Assembly (NCBI RefSeq): GCF_014635825.1
Contig: NZ_BMDO01000001.1
Coordinates: 186,001-250,000 of the forward strand
Origin: Mucilaginibacter galii
GTDB lineage: Bacteria > Bacteroidota > Bacteroidia > Sphingobacteriales > Sphingobacteriaceae
Length of the DNA: 64,000 bases
Direction of reading: 5' to 3'
Part shown: positions 37,012 to 47,540 of the stretch, piece after piece
Layout: each line of letters begins with the position of its first letter
How positions within the stretch are numbered: position 1 is the first letter of the stretch
The notes under the pieces: generated by a model
The model's input: the letters and a program-made list of their open reading frames with translations, nothing else
What the model was told of the DNA's origin: nothing
Databases searched by the model: none
Program-made: the position numbers and the translations under genes

Positions 37012-38634
37012 TTATTTGAAAATGTATGGAACAGGTGGCGCAAGTAAATTAGGATCGGAGGTTGACTCGCCTATAGGTACCGGGAACAGGAAACGCGCAT
37101 CGGTTGGTGTAAAATAACCGTTGAGGTATCTCACATAATCTTTGTAACCGGCGGCTTCCGAGCCTTCTGACGAAGTACCCCTGTCTTGCGCTTTAATAAT
37201 GGCCGTTGCTGTTGGGTGGGTTGACGCGTTAAAGCCGTCCATGCGGGCCAGGTCAAACCAGTAATCTTGCTCCAGGGCAAACTCCAGGCGCCTTTCGGCT
37301 AACAATTGTCTGTAAGTAAGTGAGGTAAGGTTGGGCAGCCCTGCTCTTCTTCTCACCTGGTTAAGTGCACCTAAGGCGGTGGCATCTGTGGTGGTTGCAG
37401 TTAACGGAATACCCTTGCCTGTACCCGGGTTGGCAGACTGGCCTAAAATAGCTTCGGCCTCAATAAGCAATACATCGGCATAACGCATAATGTAAGTGTT
37501 ATTGCCCGATGCCTGTGCGGCACTCTTGCCACCATTATCGGCAGGTGAACCTACCACATACTTTTTAGCCTGCGCATGCGTACCCTGCGAACTGGCGTTA
37601 AGCGGCAAAGTGTAACCGCCCCCGGCCTGGTTTAGTTCGGGGTAAGTATCGCCGGGAAGCATTATAGATGCTTTGCGGCGTATGTTATCATTAGCTGCAC
37701 TAAAGGCATCCTGCAAGTCAAAGGTTGGTGCCAGCACGCCGTAACCGTCGCCGGTTTTAGTAATAGCGCTGCTATATGCCCACGACCCTTGTATAGAGTT
37801 ACCAAAATCGTAACCTCCATTGTGTATCCACTGCATGGCCAGTATAGACTCTTTGTTGTTATTGTTGGCGGTTAAAAACAGGTCGCCATAGTTTGGCAAT
37901 AAGGTAAATTCACCGCTGCTCATCACTTTTTCGGCTTGTTTGCGGGCGTTGGCATAATCTTGAATGTACAAGTATACCTTGGCCAGCAATGCCGATGCCG
38001 AACCACTTGAGCCATGGCCGGTGCCTGCAACATTGGGCGAGCAATTGGCCTCTGCAAATTGCAGGTCTCTTACCATAAACTTGTACACATCGGTTACCGG
38101 GTTGGTATTTACCGTTTGAAACTTATCTACGTACTGCAGCGGATCTTCAATAATAGGCACGTTACCAAATACCCTTACTAAGTAGAAATAAGCCGCAGCA
38201 CGCAGCAAATGCGCTTCGCCCAGGGCGTTGTTTACCACCGTTGATGGTACCGAGGCCGGTACAGCTGTTGGCAGGTTAGTAATTAAACCGTTGCACTGTG
38301 CTATAACGGTAAAGGGCGAGTTCCAGGCGGCACCAATTTCGGGATTGGTGTTAGATACCGAAAAATTACCAAAAGCTACCACATCATCCGAATAAGAACG
38401 ACCGTTACCGCTGGCCAGCTCTGTAATTGCCCAGCCTACCTTATTGTTCCAGCCAAACCATGGTGAGCCGTACAAACCGTTGGTACTTGCCTTAACCTGG
38501 TCAGCATTTTGGTAATAGTTACCTACGGTGATACCTGATTCGGGCGGGCGGTTAAAAAAGTCTTTTTTGCAGCTCGTTGTCGTCATTCCTGCAACAGCTG
38601 CCATACTCAATATATATTTTATATGTTTTTTCAT
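37012..38634 (-). CDS. SusD/RagB family lipoprotein of the mannan locus
   Basis: 540 residues. The lipoprotein signal ends in TTSC and continues KKDFFNRPPESG, typical of SusD proteins. The TPR-helical fold is visible by marks such as ALGEAHLLRAAAYFYLVRVF, YADVLLIEAEAIL, and the C-terminal LAERRLEFALEQDYWFDLAR and FLFPVPIGE. SusD proteins are lids on the SusC channel and bind glycan at the cell surface. It is 13 bases from SusC and 14 from the binding protein, as one operon. Confidence 0.95.
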   Translation of the reverse strand: MKKHIKYILSMAAVAGMTTTSCKKDFFNRPPESGITVGNYYQNADQVKASTNGLYGSPWFGWNNKVGWAITELASGNGRSYSDDVVAFGNFSVSNTNPEIGAAWNSPFTVIAQCNGLITNLPTAVPASVPSTVVNNALGEAHLLRAAAYFYLVRVFGNVPIIEDPLQYVDKFQTVNTNPVTDVYKFMVRDLQFAEANCSPNVAGTGHGSSGSASALLAKVYLYIQDYANARKQAEKVMSSGEFTLLPNYGDLFLTANNNNKESILAMQWIHNGGYDFGNSIQGSWAYSSAITKTGDGYGVLAPTFDLQDAFSAANDNIRRKASIMLPGDTYPELNQAGGGYTLPLNASSQGTHAQAKKYVVGSPADNGGKSAAQASGNNTYIMRYADVLLIEAEAILGQSANPGTGKGIPLTATTTDATALGALNQVRRRAGLPNLTSLTYRQLLAERRLEFALEQDYWFDLARMDGFNASTHPTATAIIKAQDRGTSSEGSEAAGYKDYVRYLNGYFTPTDARFLFPVPIGESTSDPNLLAPPVPYIFK

Positions 38635-38647
38635 GGTTATTCAAATT

Positions 38648-41600
38648 TTAAAACTGTGCATTAAGTCCAAAGGTGATGGTACGCGGAACAGGGTACCGGC
38701 CTAAATCTACGTTCATGATGGTAGGATTTTGGTTAAACGAACCCACCTCTGGGTCTAAACCTGAATAATTGGTAAATACATACAGGTTTTGTGCACTTAC
38801 ATAAACCTTAAGGTTGGTAAGCTTTACATATTTGGCATAGCGTGCCGGCAGGTTGTAACCCAACCTTACATTTTGTATACGCAGGTACGAAGCGCTTTCT
38901 AAAAACCTGTCGCTCATAACCAGGTTAGGGTTGGCAATACCACCACGTGGCGCAGGGATATCTGAGTTGGCGTTTTGTGGCGTCCAGTAGTTGGATGATG
39001 ACGCTAACTGGTTAGTATACAAGCCCGATAGTCCTGCTGTTTGATAGCTCAGCACGTTCAAAATCTTACCACCGTACGAACCGTAAAGGAATACCGATAG
39101 ATCGAAATCTTTGTAGTTGAACGTATTGGTTAAGCCGTAAGTAAATTTAGGGTTAGGGTTACCCAGGGGCGCACGGTCGTTTACATCTATTTTACCATCG
39201 CCGTTCACATCCTGGTACTGCAAATCGCCCAGGTATATAGAGTTTGACTGTGCAGGGTCGTTGGTTACCACTTGTGGTGTGGTACCGGTTACGTTTTGCG
39301 GATGGGTTGCGGCATATTGCAGATCTTGCTGGTTTTTAATTACACCTTTTACCTTAAAACCATAAAACTCTCCTACCGGTAAGCCAACCACCGTTTTAGT
39401 AGCCGCTAAGCTAATAAAGCTGGTTGTGATAGACTGGTTAATTTCGGGGGCGCCGTTTAATGAACGCACCTTGTTTTGATAGTGCGAAATATTGAAATTG
39501 GTGCTCCACTTAAAGTTTTTACCAACAATGTTACGGCTGTTTACAGATAGCTCAATACCCTTGTTTTGTATCTCACCGGCGTTGATATACGGCGGACTAA
39601 TACCGGCCGGGTTATCGCCATACTCATTAGGACCACCTAACAAAAAGTAAGGAAGCGGCTGCAGGAACAGGAATTTTTTAGAGGTTTTGTCGTAAGCATC
39701 AATAGCACCATCAATACGGTTATTCAGCAAGCTAAAATCAATACCGATGTTTTTTTGCAAGGCCGATTGCCAGGTTAAATTAGGGTTGGCTACGTTACGG
39801 ATAATAAAACCTGTACCAAACGCAGTGGCTGTAGAACGTAAAGAGGCACCGTAAACGTAGTTAGGCACGTTGGAGTTACCCACGGCACCGTAACCGGCCC
39901 TGATCTTAATATTATCGGCAAAGCTTTTAATACCCGACATGAACGACTCATCGCTCAAACGCCATGAAACTGACACACCCGGAAAGTAACCGGTTTGTTT
40001 GCCCGGGGCAAAGTTGGAGCTTTTATCGCTACGGATGTTGGCTGTAATACTGTACTTGTTATTATAAGTGTAAATAACACGGGCAAGGTATGATTCCATT
40101 ACCTGCGATGCTTTTTCTTCGGGGATGCTTGATGCCAGCGTGTTGGCCAGGTTAATGGTACGCACATCGTTACCGGCTACAAAGCCCGAGCCCGCAAGGG
40201 TAACATTATCGTATGAAGATTGCCATACCTCGCGGCCGGCCAGTGCGGTAAGGTTATGTTTACCCCATACATGGCCGTAGTTAAAGTATTCTTTCCAACT
40301 CCAGTAGGTGCTGTTGGTAATTAGGCGGGTTAGGCTGGCGTTATCGTTACGGATAGGGTTTTGGCTACCTGCCGCACCGTAGCTGTAAGACGGGTTGAAG
40401 GTTTGTCCGTTGGTCCAGTTAAAATCGCCGCTAACTTCAGATCTTAAGCTCAGATCTTTAAAGATGTTGATCTCGGCGTTTAAACTTCCGTTAATGTTGT
40501 TTTGATTTAGCGTATTGCTAATGCTTAAAGCCTGCTGAACCGGGTTAACACCGCCTAAACGGGTACCGTTAGCCGATTCCTGCGGACCTGCATAAGAGCC
40601 ATCGGCATTGTAAACAGCTTGGTCTGGCGAGGCTAATAAGGCATTGTAAACAATACCGGTATTACTGCCTAAGCCAACATTTTGGTTACTGCGGGTTGCA
40701 CCAAAGCTCGAACCAAACTTAAGCCAGCTTTTAGCCTGGGAATTAATGCTGGCCCTGAAAGTGTAACGGTTGAAATCGCTGCCTAAAATGGTACCATCTT
40801 GTTTGAAATATCCGCCTGATACATAATAATCGGTACCGTTGTTAGCACCCGATACTGCAATATTATGACTGTGCATTACCGCTCTGCGGAAAATTGCATC
40901 CTGCCAGTTGGTACCCGGCCCTAAAATACTTGGGTCGGCAAACTCACCGCGTGGCTGTATACCAAATGCAACCGCAAGCCTGTTTTGCAAAGCTGCATAT
41001 TGCGGAAGGTCCATTACATCTAAAAACTTACCTTGTTGCTGTACACCTACAAAGCCATCATAATTAACACGGGCTGTGCCATTTTTACCACGTTTAGTAG
41101 TAATAATTACCACACCATTAGCGCCACGGCTACCATAAATAGCTGTTGCAGAAGCATCTTTCAATATATCAACCGATTCGATATCGTTAGGGTTGATAGA
41201 AGATAACGGACTTACCGAAGTTTCTTCCTGTCCACCACCCGGGCGGGTTAGTAATGCTGTAGGTGCATTTCCTTGTCTTTCCACACCATCAATTACATAT
41301 AAAGGCTCACTTGCGCCAAAGGCTGTAATACCACGTATATGTACCGATGTTGAACTACCCGGACCACCCGAGTTTTGTGTAACCGTAACACCGGCCGCCT
41401 TACCTTGCAGCATTTGATCAATGCTGGGCTGCGGAATATCGGCAATTTGTGCCGCCGTAACCGATGATATAGCACCGTTAACGTCGCGGCGTTTTTGAGA
41501 ACCAAAACCAATCTTAACCACATCAGCAAGCGCTGTTGATGATGATTCAAAAGTAAGATTAACCACGGTGCGGCCATCGATGTTAACTTCCTGGGTTGTC

Positions 41601-41842
41601 ATACCGATGAAGGAAAACACCAGCACTTTGGCTGTAGCCGGCACACGTACCGAGTACTTACCGTCTACATTGGTTTGGGTTGATATTCTGGCATCTTTAA
41701 CCGTAACGGTTACACCCGGGAGGGTGTTGCCTTGTTTGTCTGAGACTGTGCCTGTTACTGTTGTTTCTGTACCCTGTGCCCACACATTAGCGTATAGCAC
41801 AGTGAATACAAACAGCAAGGCTATTCGTAAAATTTTTCCCAT
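38648..41842 (-). CDS. SusC/RagA TonB-dependent glycan receptor of the mannan locus
   Basis: 1064 residues. A signal peptide (MGKILRIALLFVFTVLYANV) is followed by the carboxypeptidase-regulatory-like domain (VTGTVSDKQGNTLPGVTVTV), a plug domain (EPLYVIDGVE ... VDILKDASATAIYGSRGANG) and a 22-strand barrel ending in an aromatic residue (FGLNAQF). The usual VVVGYG box is altered to VKIGFGSQKRRD. It imports mannan fragments into the periplasm with TonB energy. It is the first gene of its unit. Confidence 0.95.
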   Translation of the reverse strand: MGKILRIALLFVFTVLYANVWAQGTETTVTGTVSDKQGNTLPGVTVTVKDARISTQTNVDGKYSVRVPATAKVLVFSFIGMTTQEVNIDGRTVVNLTFESSSTALADVVKIGFGSQKRRDVNGAISSVTAAQIADIPQPSIDQMLQGKAAGVTVTQNSGGPGSSTSVHIRGITAFGASEPLYVIDGVERQGNAPTALLTRPGGGQEETSVSPLSSINPNDIESVDILKDASATAIYGSRGANGVVIITTKRGKNGTARVNYDGFVGVQQQGKFLDVMDLPQYAALQNRLAVAFGIQPRGEFADPSILGPGTNWQDAIFRRAVMHSHNIAVSGANNGTDYYVSGGYFKQDGTILGSDFNRYTFRASINSQAKSWLKFGSSFGATRSNQNVGLGSNTGIVYNALLASPDQAVYNADGSYAGPQESANGTRLGGVNPVQQALSISNTLNQNNINGSLNAEINIFKDLSLRSEVSGDFNWTNGQTFNPSYSYGAAGSQNPIRNDNASLTRLITNSTYWSWKEYFNYGHVWGKHNLTALAGREVWQSSYDNVTLAGSGFVAGNDVRTINLANTLASSIPEEKASQVMESYLARVIYTYNNKYSITANIRSDKSSNFAPGKQTGYFPGVSVSWRLSDESFMSGIKSFADNIKIRAGYGAVGNSNVPNYVYGASLRSTATAFGTGFIIRNVANPNLTWQSALQKNIGIDFSLLNNRIDGAIDAYDKTSKKFLFLQPLPYFLLGGPNEYGDNPAGISPPYINAGEIQNKGIELSVNSRNIVGKNFKWSTNFNISHYQNKVRSLNGAPEINQSITTSFISLAATKTVVGLPVGEFYGFKVKGVIKNQQDLQYAATHPQNVTGTTPQVVTNDPAQSNSIYLGDLQYQDVNGDGKIDVNDRAPLGNPNPKFTYGLTNTFNYKDFDLSVFLYGSYGGKILNVLSYQTAGLSGLYTNQLASSSNYWTPQNANSDIPAPRGGIANPNLVMSDRFLESASYLRIQNVRLGYNLPARYAKYVKLTNLKVYVSAQNLYVFTNYSGLDPEVGSFNQNPTIMNVDLGRYPVPRTITFGLNAQF

Positions 41843-42154
41843 AAGATTATTATAATTGATTGAACCAAATCTATTGAATAATAGCTTTTAGGATATAATA
41901 CTATTTTGTCAATATATAATGTAAATTTATCTGAGCATTAGAGAGTGGGGAACATTACTCAGGCAGGCCCGTTAACATTTCGCAAATCTTATAAAGAAGA
42001 CCCGAGTCTTTTAGATGTCGGTGCTTTCAATTTGACTTCTCGAAGGAAGTAAAAAATATACCGCTTCGTCAAAAATCCAAAGGTGTAAACTACCTTTTTT
42101 AGCAAAAGTATTTTAATGAAGAAATTTGAAGTTATATGAAGTTTTAGCGCAACT
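41843..42154. other. Upstream region of the mannan SusC gene
   Basis: 312 bases without a gene, between SusC and the transglutaminase-like gene (both minus). The half next to SusC is very A/T-rich. A single TAGATTTG box (41866-41873, minus strand) is too close to the SusC start and has no partner at -33, so I do not call it a promoter. No riboswitch or leader peptide is recognisable. Confidence 0.5.
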
Positions 42155-43366
42155 TTATCTAATTATTTGAGCCGGCTGATACTGGTAAACCACCTCGTAA
42201 GGCAAATTCTTCAACTTAGAAGAAAGCTGACCAATACGCAGGTCTTCGGGTTGCAAAGTGGGTTCGCAAACTGAGTAGGCCTTACCTTTATAAATTATGG
42301 CGTCGCGCTCGGGTTTATCAAACTGCACACCCACGGTAATATGAGTTGGAAAAAGTAGGGCAATCATGGGCAGGTCGTAAATTTCTTTCACCAGGTAAAA
42401 GAACAAACCGGCTCGGTCGTCACAATCGCTATACCTCGAAAACAGCGTTTCCTCGGGCGAGAGGCGCTTTTCGCGACCAAAGTTCAACTCATCGTCCTCA
42501 TACAAAAACGCATAGCGGGTAAAGCGCATGAGGTAATCTACCCCCTTTTTCTGATCCATTCCCTTTAAATTATTACGCAACAGGGGTATAAGCGAGCTGT
42601 AAGTTTCGCGGGTAAGCGGTATATTAAAGTACGATTTATAGTCAACCACTGGGTAATTGGTGAACAGCGTATCTACATCCTTACTTAGCTTCACCTTAAA
42701 GTTGTAGGTTTTATGGTTGTACACAAACGCCAGATTTTTAGCCACATAGCTATCGGGTTTGAACTCCGGCATGCGCGTAACCTCGTAAGAAAAAGCCTTT
42801 GTAGCACCTGAAACAGGGATATTTACGGGCAAAGGCGGTTCATGGTTTAAATTGGTATTGGGATAATCATGATAGTTAAGGCACATATATTTCTTACCCT
42901 CTACCATAAAAAACGGAATATCGCTGATATCCTCATCATTATATACATAGAAAATGAGCTTATTATTGGCCAAAGCCAGCCGTGCATCATACCCCGATTT
43001 GGTGAGCAAAAACCATTTATACAGCGTGTAACGGGGGTAGTTATTGGTTTTGGCGCTAATTTGCTGGGCTGCCCGGCGTACTAACTGGTAGTAGAGCCAG
43101 TCGTTCAACTGATGTTTTTCTTTATAGGCCTGCAATGCGCTCAGCAGCGGCTGGTAATTGCTATGCTCGAGTTGGTTATAGAATGTGAGAATGCTTTGTT
43201 TGGATAGAGTTGTATCTAACGAAACCTGTACAGAAGCATCGGCGGTAGACTCAAATACATCATTATAGAGCTCAAATTTTACAGGCACAACCTTCCCTTG
43301 ACCGTGTACCATATTGCATGCACAGGTTAAAATAAGGGTTGTAAGTAAAATAAGCAGCCTTTGCAT
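42155..43366 (-). CDS. Exported transglutaminase-like protein
   Basis: 403 residues with a signal peptide (MQRLLILLTTLILTCACNMV), which may instead be a lipoprotein signal because of the cysteines. A transglutaminase-like core is visible near residues 305-375: LFSRYSDCDDRAGLFFYL carries the candidate Cys, LFPTHITVGVQF the His, and YSVCEPT the acidic residue. The N-terminal half is mostly beta. Bacterial members are often proteases or hydrolases rather than cross-linkers. It lies between the two glycan loci, in the direction of the mannan locus, but has no obvious role in either. Confidence 0.8.
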   Translation of the reverse strand: MQRLLILLTTLILTCACNMVHGQGKVVPVKFELYNDVFESTADASVQVSLDTTLSKQSILTFYNQLEHSNYQPLLSALQAYKEKHQLNDWLYYQLVRRAAQQISAKTNNYPRYTLYKWFLLTKSGYDARLALANNKLIFYVYNDEDISDIPFFMVEGKKYMCLNYHDYPNTNLNHEPPLPVNIPVSGATKAFSYEVTRMPEFKPDSYVAKNLAFVYNHKTYNFKVKLSKDVDTLFTNYPVVDYKSYFNIPLTRETYSSLIPLLRNNLKGMDQKKGVDYLMRFTRYAFLYEDDELNFGREKRLSPEETLFSRYSDCDDRAGLFFYLVKEIYDLPMIALLFPTHITVGVQFDKPERDAIIYKGKAYSVCEPTLQPEDLRIGQLSSKLKNLPYEVVYQYQPAQIIR

Positions 43367-43551
43367 TGGCTTATAATTGGTTACTTTAAAGATACAATTA
43401 ATTAACGATTTATTAACGCAATTATTTTAGGATATTATTGAAAATAAGCCACATACAATTAAGCTACGCCATATGAAATAGGTTGAGTACTTTTGCTGCG
43501 CGATCTCGCTTCGATCATTTAAAAAATAAACCGATAAGTTACCTGCTTTGT

Positions 43552-44484
43552 ATGGTGGTATATAAGCTGAAAGTCCTGTTAACGGAAATGTGTATTTTTA
43601 TGGGATTGGCAATCCTTCTTTCGTTTAACTTGCCGGGAAATACCCTGATGAAAAAAGCTCCGTTTTATAAAATAGGTCACCGGGGAACCCGGGGCTTAAT
43701 GCCCGAAAACACCATACAGGCTATGACCAAAGCCATTGAAATGGGCTGTAATACCATTGAAATGGATATTCACATCACTAAAGACGGGCAGGTACTTGTT
43801 TATCACGACGAATCCTTTAACCCCGATTACACCCTGATGCCTGATGGCAGCGAAATTGCCCCTGCTGACCGTAAAAAGTATACCTTTTACCAAATGAACT
43901 ATGCCGATATCCGTAAATTTGTCATCGGTAAAAAGAAGTATGCCGCTTTTCCGCAACAGCAACAAATGGAGTGCTATGCTCCCCTGCTTACCGAGTTAAT
44001 TGATTCGGTTGAAAACCACACTAAAACTCATAAGGTTAAAGCGGTTAACTATCTAATTGAAATTAAATCTAACCCGCAAACTGATGGTTTTGAGCAGCCT
44101 GCTCCCGAAGTATTGGTTGATAAGCTGATGTCTGTCTTAAAACCCCATAAACTGGGCTCGAGGCTTATTATACAATCTTTTGATATACGGCCTTTAAAAG
44201 TATTGCATCAAAAATACCCTAAAGTAACGCTGGGCTTTTTAACCGGCGATGCTAAGGTGAGCATGAAGAAAAACCTGGCCGATTTGGGTTTCAATCCTGA
44301 TTTTTATAACCCTCATTACGGTATGGTTACAGCACAAATGGTGGATACCTACCATTCGCAAAATATGCTCATTACTCCCTGGACGGTTAATGAGCTTAAG
44401 GAGATGAAGCAAGTGAAAGATTTAAATGTTGATGGTATTATAACCGATTATCCTAACTTTTTAACCGATTTACTGAAGCAATAG
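43552..44484 (+). CDS. Exported glycerophosphodiester phosphodiesterase
   Basis: About 310 residues. The start is uncertain: ATG at 43552 or 43588 gives an N-terminal hydrophobic segment (MCIFMGLAILLSFNL) ending before the catalytic part; a TTG at 43483 is less likely. The GDPD barrel is clear: GHRGTRGLMPENT carries the catalytic His, then CNTIEMDIHITKDGQVLVYHD with the metal-binding Glu/Asp and second His. The family hydrolyses glycerophosphodiesters to glycerol phosphate and an alcohol. It is followed after 24 bases by the sensor regulator on the same strand, so it is probably co-transcribed with the GH144 locus regulator. Confidence 0.85.
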   Translation: MVVYKLKVLLTEMCIFMGLAILLSFNLPGNTLMKKAPFYKIGHRGTRGLMPENTIQAMTKAIEMGCNTIEMDIHITKDGQVLVYHDESFNPDYTLMPDGSEIAPADRKKYTFYQMNYADIRKFVIGKKKYAAFPQQQQMECYAPLLTELIDSVENHTKTHKVKAVNYLIEIKSNPQTDGFEQPAPEVLVDKLMSVLKPHKLGSRLIIQSFDIRPLKVLHQKYPKVTLGFLTGDAKVSMKKNLADLGFNPDFYNPHYGMVTAQMVDTYHSQNMLITPWTVNELKEMKQVKDLNVDGIITDYPNFLTDLLKQ

Positions 44485-44508
44485 GCGCTCTGCCAGCTTT
44501 CCCTACTT

Positions 44509-47388
44509 ATGTTAAAACGGATATTATACTTACTCGCTCTTATTACTTTTTATGGCAGCTTTCTTTTGCAGGCCAGCGAAATTAAAAGCCTTGGAGTACC
44601 TTATATCCAAAACTATCCTAAATCCACCTATGGGTCGGGCAATCAAAACTGGTCGGTTACGCAGGACAAAAATGGCATTATGTATTATGGCAATGCCGAA
44701 GGCTTGTTGGTTTACGATGGCCGTTATTGGCAGCAGTACACCATGCCTCACCGGCAAATTGTACGTTCTGTGGCTGCCGACAACAACGGCCGCATTTATA
44801 CCGGTAGCTTTGGTGAGTTTGGATACTGGGCTTATCAAAATAACAAACTTAAATTCACCTCGCTTACCTCGCTCATACCAGCTAAATATGCATTGACGGA
44901 CGAAATTTGGAAGATCTATATCGACGGTAACCGCGTTATCTTTCAGTCGTTTTCTACTATTTACATCTATCAAAATGGTAAAATTACTGCGGTCAGGTCG
45001 GGTTCATCCTACTTATTCCTGCATAAATGCGGCAAACGTTTTTTTGCAGAAGTGCTCAATACAGGGCTTTACGAACTAATTGGCGAAAAATTAGTTGCCT
45101 TACCCGGTAGTGACAAAATACACGGTATTCTCTCCATCTTGCCGTACAAAGACAATGAGTTATTGATAGGTACAATGAAAGATGGTCTTTATACTTATAA
45201 CGGCAGCACCTTTACGCCTTTCAATACCCCGGCCAATGCCTTTTTAAAAACTTACCAGCTTAATAACGGCGTGCGAGTGTTGAACAAGTATTATGCCTAT
45301 GGTACTATTTTAAACGGGCTTGTGATTATTGACGAAGAGGGGAAAGTTATTCAGCAAATTAATAAGACCAGCGGTTTACAAAACAACACCGTACTGAGCT
45401 TGTATGCCGATAATAACGAAAATCTGTGGGCTGGCCTTGATAACGGCATCGACCGAATAGAGCTCAACTCCCCGCTATACTTCTATTTTGATAAAACAGG
45501 CAAATTCGGCACCGTATATTCCAGCATTATTCACAACGGCAATATCTATTTAGGTACCAACCAGGGTTTGTTCTACAGCAAGTGGTTTGATGGTAATAAT
45601 GCTTTTAATTTTCAAATGATCCCGAACTCACAGGGTCAGGTTTGGGATCTATCATTGGTAAACAACCAGTTGCTATGCGGTCACAACAACGGCACTTTTA
45701 GGGTAACGGACGATCACATCGAGAAAATTTCAACCTTAAACGGCGGCTGGACCATAAAGCCGCTTAACTCTGCCCCTCAATACCTCATTCAAGGAACATA
45801 TAACGGCTTGGCTCTGTTTGATAAAGATGCCAGCGGTAACTGGAAAGAATTTACACGTATTGCAGGCTTTACCGAACCATCGCGGCATATTGAGCAGGAC
45901 AGCAAAGGAGATATATGGGTTAGCCACGCTTATAAAGGCCTAAACAAACTCACACTAAGTGCTGATTTTACACATGTAACCGCAAAAAAATCATTTGACG
46001 AAAAGAATGGCTTGCCCGGCAATTACAATATCAACGTATTCAACCTCGAAAACAAAATAGTTTTCTCATCAGACTCTGGCTTTTACACTTACGATGAATT
46101 GAGCAACCGCTTTACCAAATACGAGGTATTAAATAAGAAGTTGGGTTCGTTCGCAACTTCAAATAAGATCATTAATGCAGGCAACCACACGTATTGGTTC
46201 ATTAACCATGGGAAGGTTGCACTGGTCAACTTTTCACAACCCGGCCAACTGCCTGTAAATTATGCACGTTTCAGCATGTTAGACGGCCGTATGGTGCAAT
46301 ATTATGAAAATATAAGCCGCATTAGTAACTCCATCTACCTTATTAGCATTGATGATGGATTCGTAATTTATGACACCGCGGAAAATCCACAAAACAGCGT
46401 TAAGCATAAACTGCCTCAAGTACTCATCCGTAGAATAGACGATATTACCGATAAATATATCACCATAAGCGAAAACGGCAGTGGCACCCAAGAGTTGCAG
46501 ATCCCTAACAGCCGCAATAGCATTCGCATATCTTATGCGTTACCTTATTACAGGCAGTCGCAAATTAGGTTTCAATATTATTTGGAGGGCTATTCAAAGC
46601 AATGGTCTGACTGGAGCATGGCTACCCAAAAAGATTTTACCAACCTTTCCTCCGGATCTTACCAGTTTAAAGTACGTGCCAAAATTGATAATTCATCAGT
46701 GACGGCGATCACCATTTTTAACTTCGAGATATTACCGCCATGGTATGCCAGCAAATGGGCCTGGGTACTTTATATGGTACTGGCAGCTGTTGTTCTTTAT
46801 ATAGGCAAAATACTCTATGAGCAAAAGTTGAAAATTGATCATCAGATAATTGCTGACCGACTAAAACTAAAGCAGGAAGAACTCTTAAAGAAAGAAGCCG
46901 AAGCCAGCGAAAAACAAATTGCATTATTACAGACAGAAAAGCTGCAAGCTGAATTAGATGCTAAGAACCGCGAACTCTCAAATTCTGCGCTGACCTTGGC
47001 TTATAAGAACGAGTTGCTTCAAAAGCTGAGCGATGAACTGCTAAAGATCAAAGATGAGAACGGCAAAAAACTACCTGCTGATCAAATTAGCAAAGTACAA
47101 AAAGTGATAACCGAGGGTATGAATGATGAGCGGGATTGGAACCTTTTTGAAAAGAGTTTTAACGAAGCACACGAGAATTTCTTTAAAAAACTAAAAGCTC
47201 AGCACCCCGAACTTGTTCCAAATGATCTCAAACTTTGTGCTTATTTGCGAATGAATATGAGTAGTAAGGAACTGTCGTCATTACTAAACATTACTCTACG
47301 TGGTGTAGAAATAAGGCGTTACCGCCTGCGTAAAAAGCTCAATATACCACATGATAAGAACCTTGTTGAGTTTCTCATTGAGCTTTAA
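44509..47388 (+). CDS. Membrane-spanning sensor with beta-propeller, Y_Y_Y and LuxR-type HTH
   Basis: 959 residues. A signal segment (MLKRILYLLALITFYGSFLL) is followed by a periplasmic sensing part of two beta-propellers (about 30-640, with repeating blades such as VTQDKNGIMYYGNAEGLLVY). A Y_Y_Y domain (about 665-740, YYLEGYSKQWSDWS) follows, then one membrane helix (about 745-770, WAWVLYMVLAAVVLYIGKIL), a coiled coil (about 775-850) and a C-terminal LuxR-like helix-turn-helix (about 900-955, SSKELSSLLNITLRGVEIRR). There is no histidine kinase or receiver domain. It resembles hybrid two-component sensors of Bacteroidota glycan loci, but the output is DNA binding from the membrane. Confidence 0.88.
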   Translation: MLKRILYLLALITFYGSFLLQASEIKSLGVPYIQNYPKSTYGSGNQNWSVTQDKNGIMYYGNAEGLLVYDGRYWQQYTMPHRQIVRSVAADNNGRIYTGSFGEFGYWAYQNNKLKFTSLTSLIPAKYALTDEIWKIYIDGNRVIFQSFSTIYIYQNGKITAVRSGSSYLFLHKCGKRFFAEVLNTGLYELIGEKLVALPGSDKIHGILSILPYKDNELLIGTMKDGLYTYNGSTFTPFNTPANAFLKTYQLNNGVRVLNKYYAYGTILNGLVIIDEEGKVIQQINKTSGLQNNTVLSLYADNNENLWAGLDNGIDRIELNSPLYFYFDKTGKFGTVYSSIIHNGNIYLGTNQGLFYSKWFDGNNAFNFQMIPNSQGQVWDLSLVNNQLLCGHNNGTFRVTDDHIEKISTLNGGWTIKPLNSAPQYLIQGTYNGLALFDKDASGNWKEFTRIAGFTEPSRHIEQDSKGDIWVSHAYKGLNKLTLSADFTHVTAKKSFDEKNGLPGNYNINVFNLENKIVFSSDSGFYTYDELSNRFTKYEVLNKKLGSFATSNKIINAGNHTYWFINHGKVALVNFSQPGQLPVNYARFSMLDGRMVQYYENISRISNSIYLISIDDGFVIYDTAENPQNSVKHKLPQVLIRRIDDITDKYITISENGSGTQELQIPNSRNSIRISYALPYYRQSQIRFQYYLEGYSKQWSDWSMATQKDFTNLSSGSYQFKVRAKIDNSSVTAITIFNFEILPPWYASKWAWVLYMVLAAVVLYIGKILYEQKLKIDHQIIADRLKLKQEELLKKEAEASEKQIALLQTEKLQAELDAKNRELSNSALTLAYKNELLQKLSDELLKIKDENGKKLPADQISKVQKVITEGMNDERDWNLFEKSFNEAHENFFKKLKAQHPELVPNDLKLCAYLRMNMSSKELSSLLNITLRGVEIRRYRLRKKLNIPHDKNLVEFLIEL

Positions 47389-47540
47389 CACTACATCATT
47401 ACCTCTCATAGCGTACATAAAAGGCCAGCCTTTTTAAAAGTGTATTTCCAACACTATCAAACTAAAATTCGCCCTTTATTTAACTCAAAAAGTGTTTATT
47501 AGCGCCTCAGAGTAACTTTCTCTAAAATTCATTGCAACGT

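Noticed and set aside
41866..41873. TAGATTTG box upstream of SusC as a promoter
   Set aside because: It is only about 24 bases from the start codon and has no TTTG at a proper distance.
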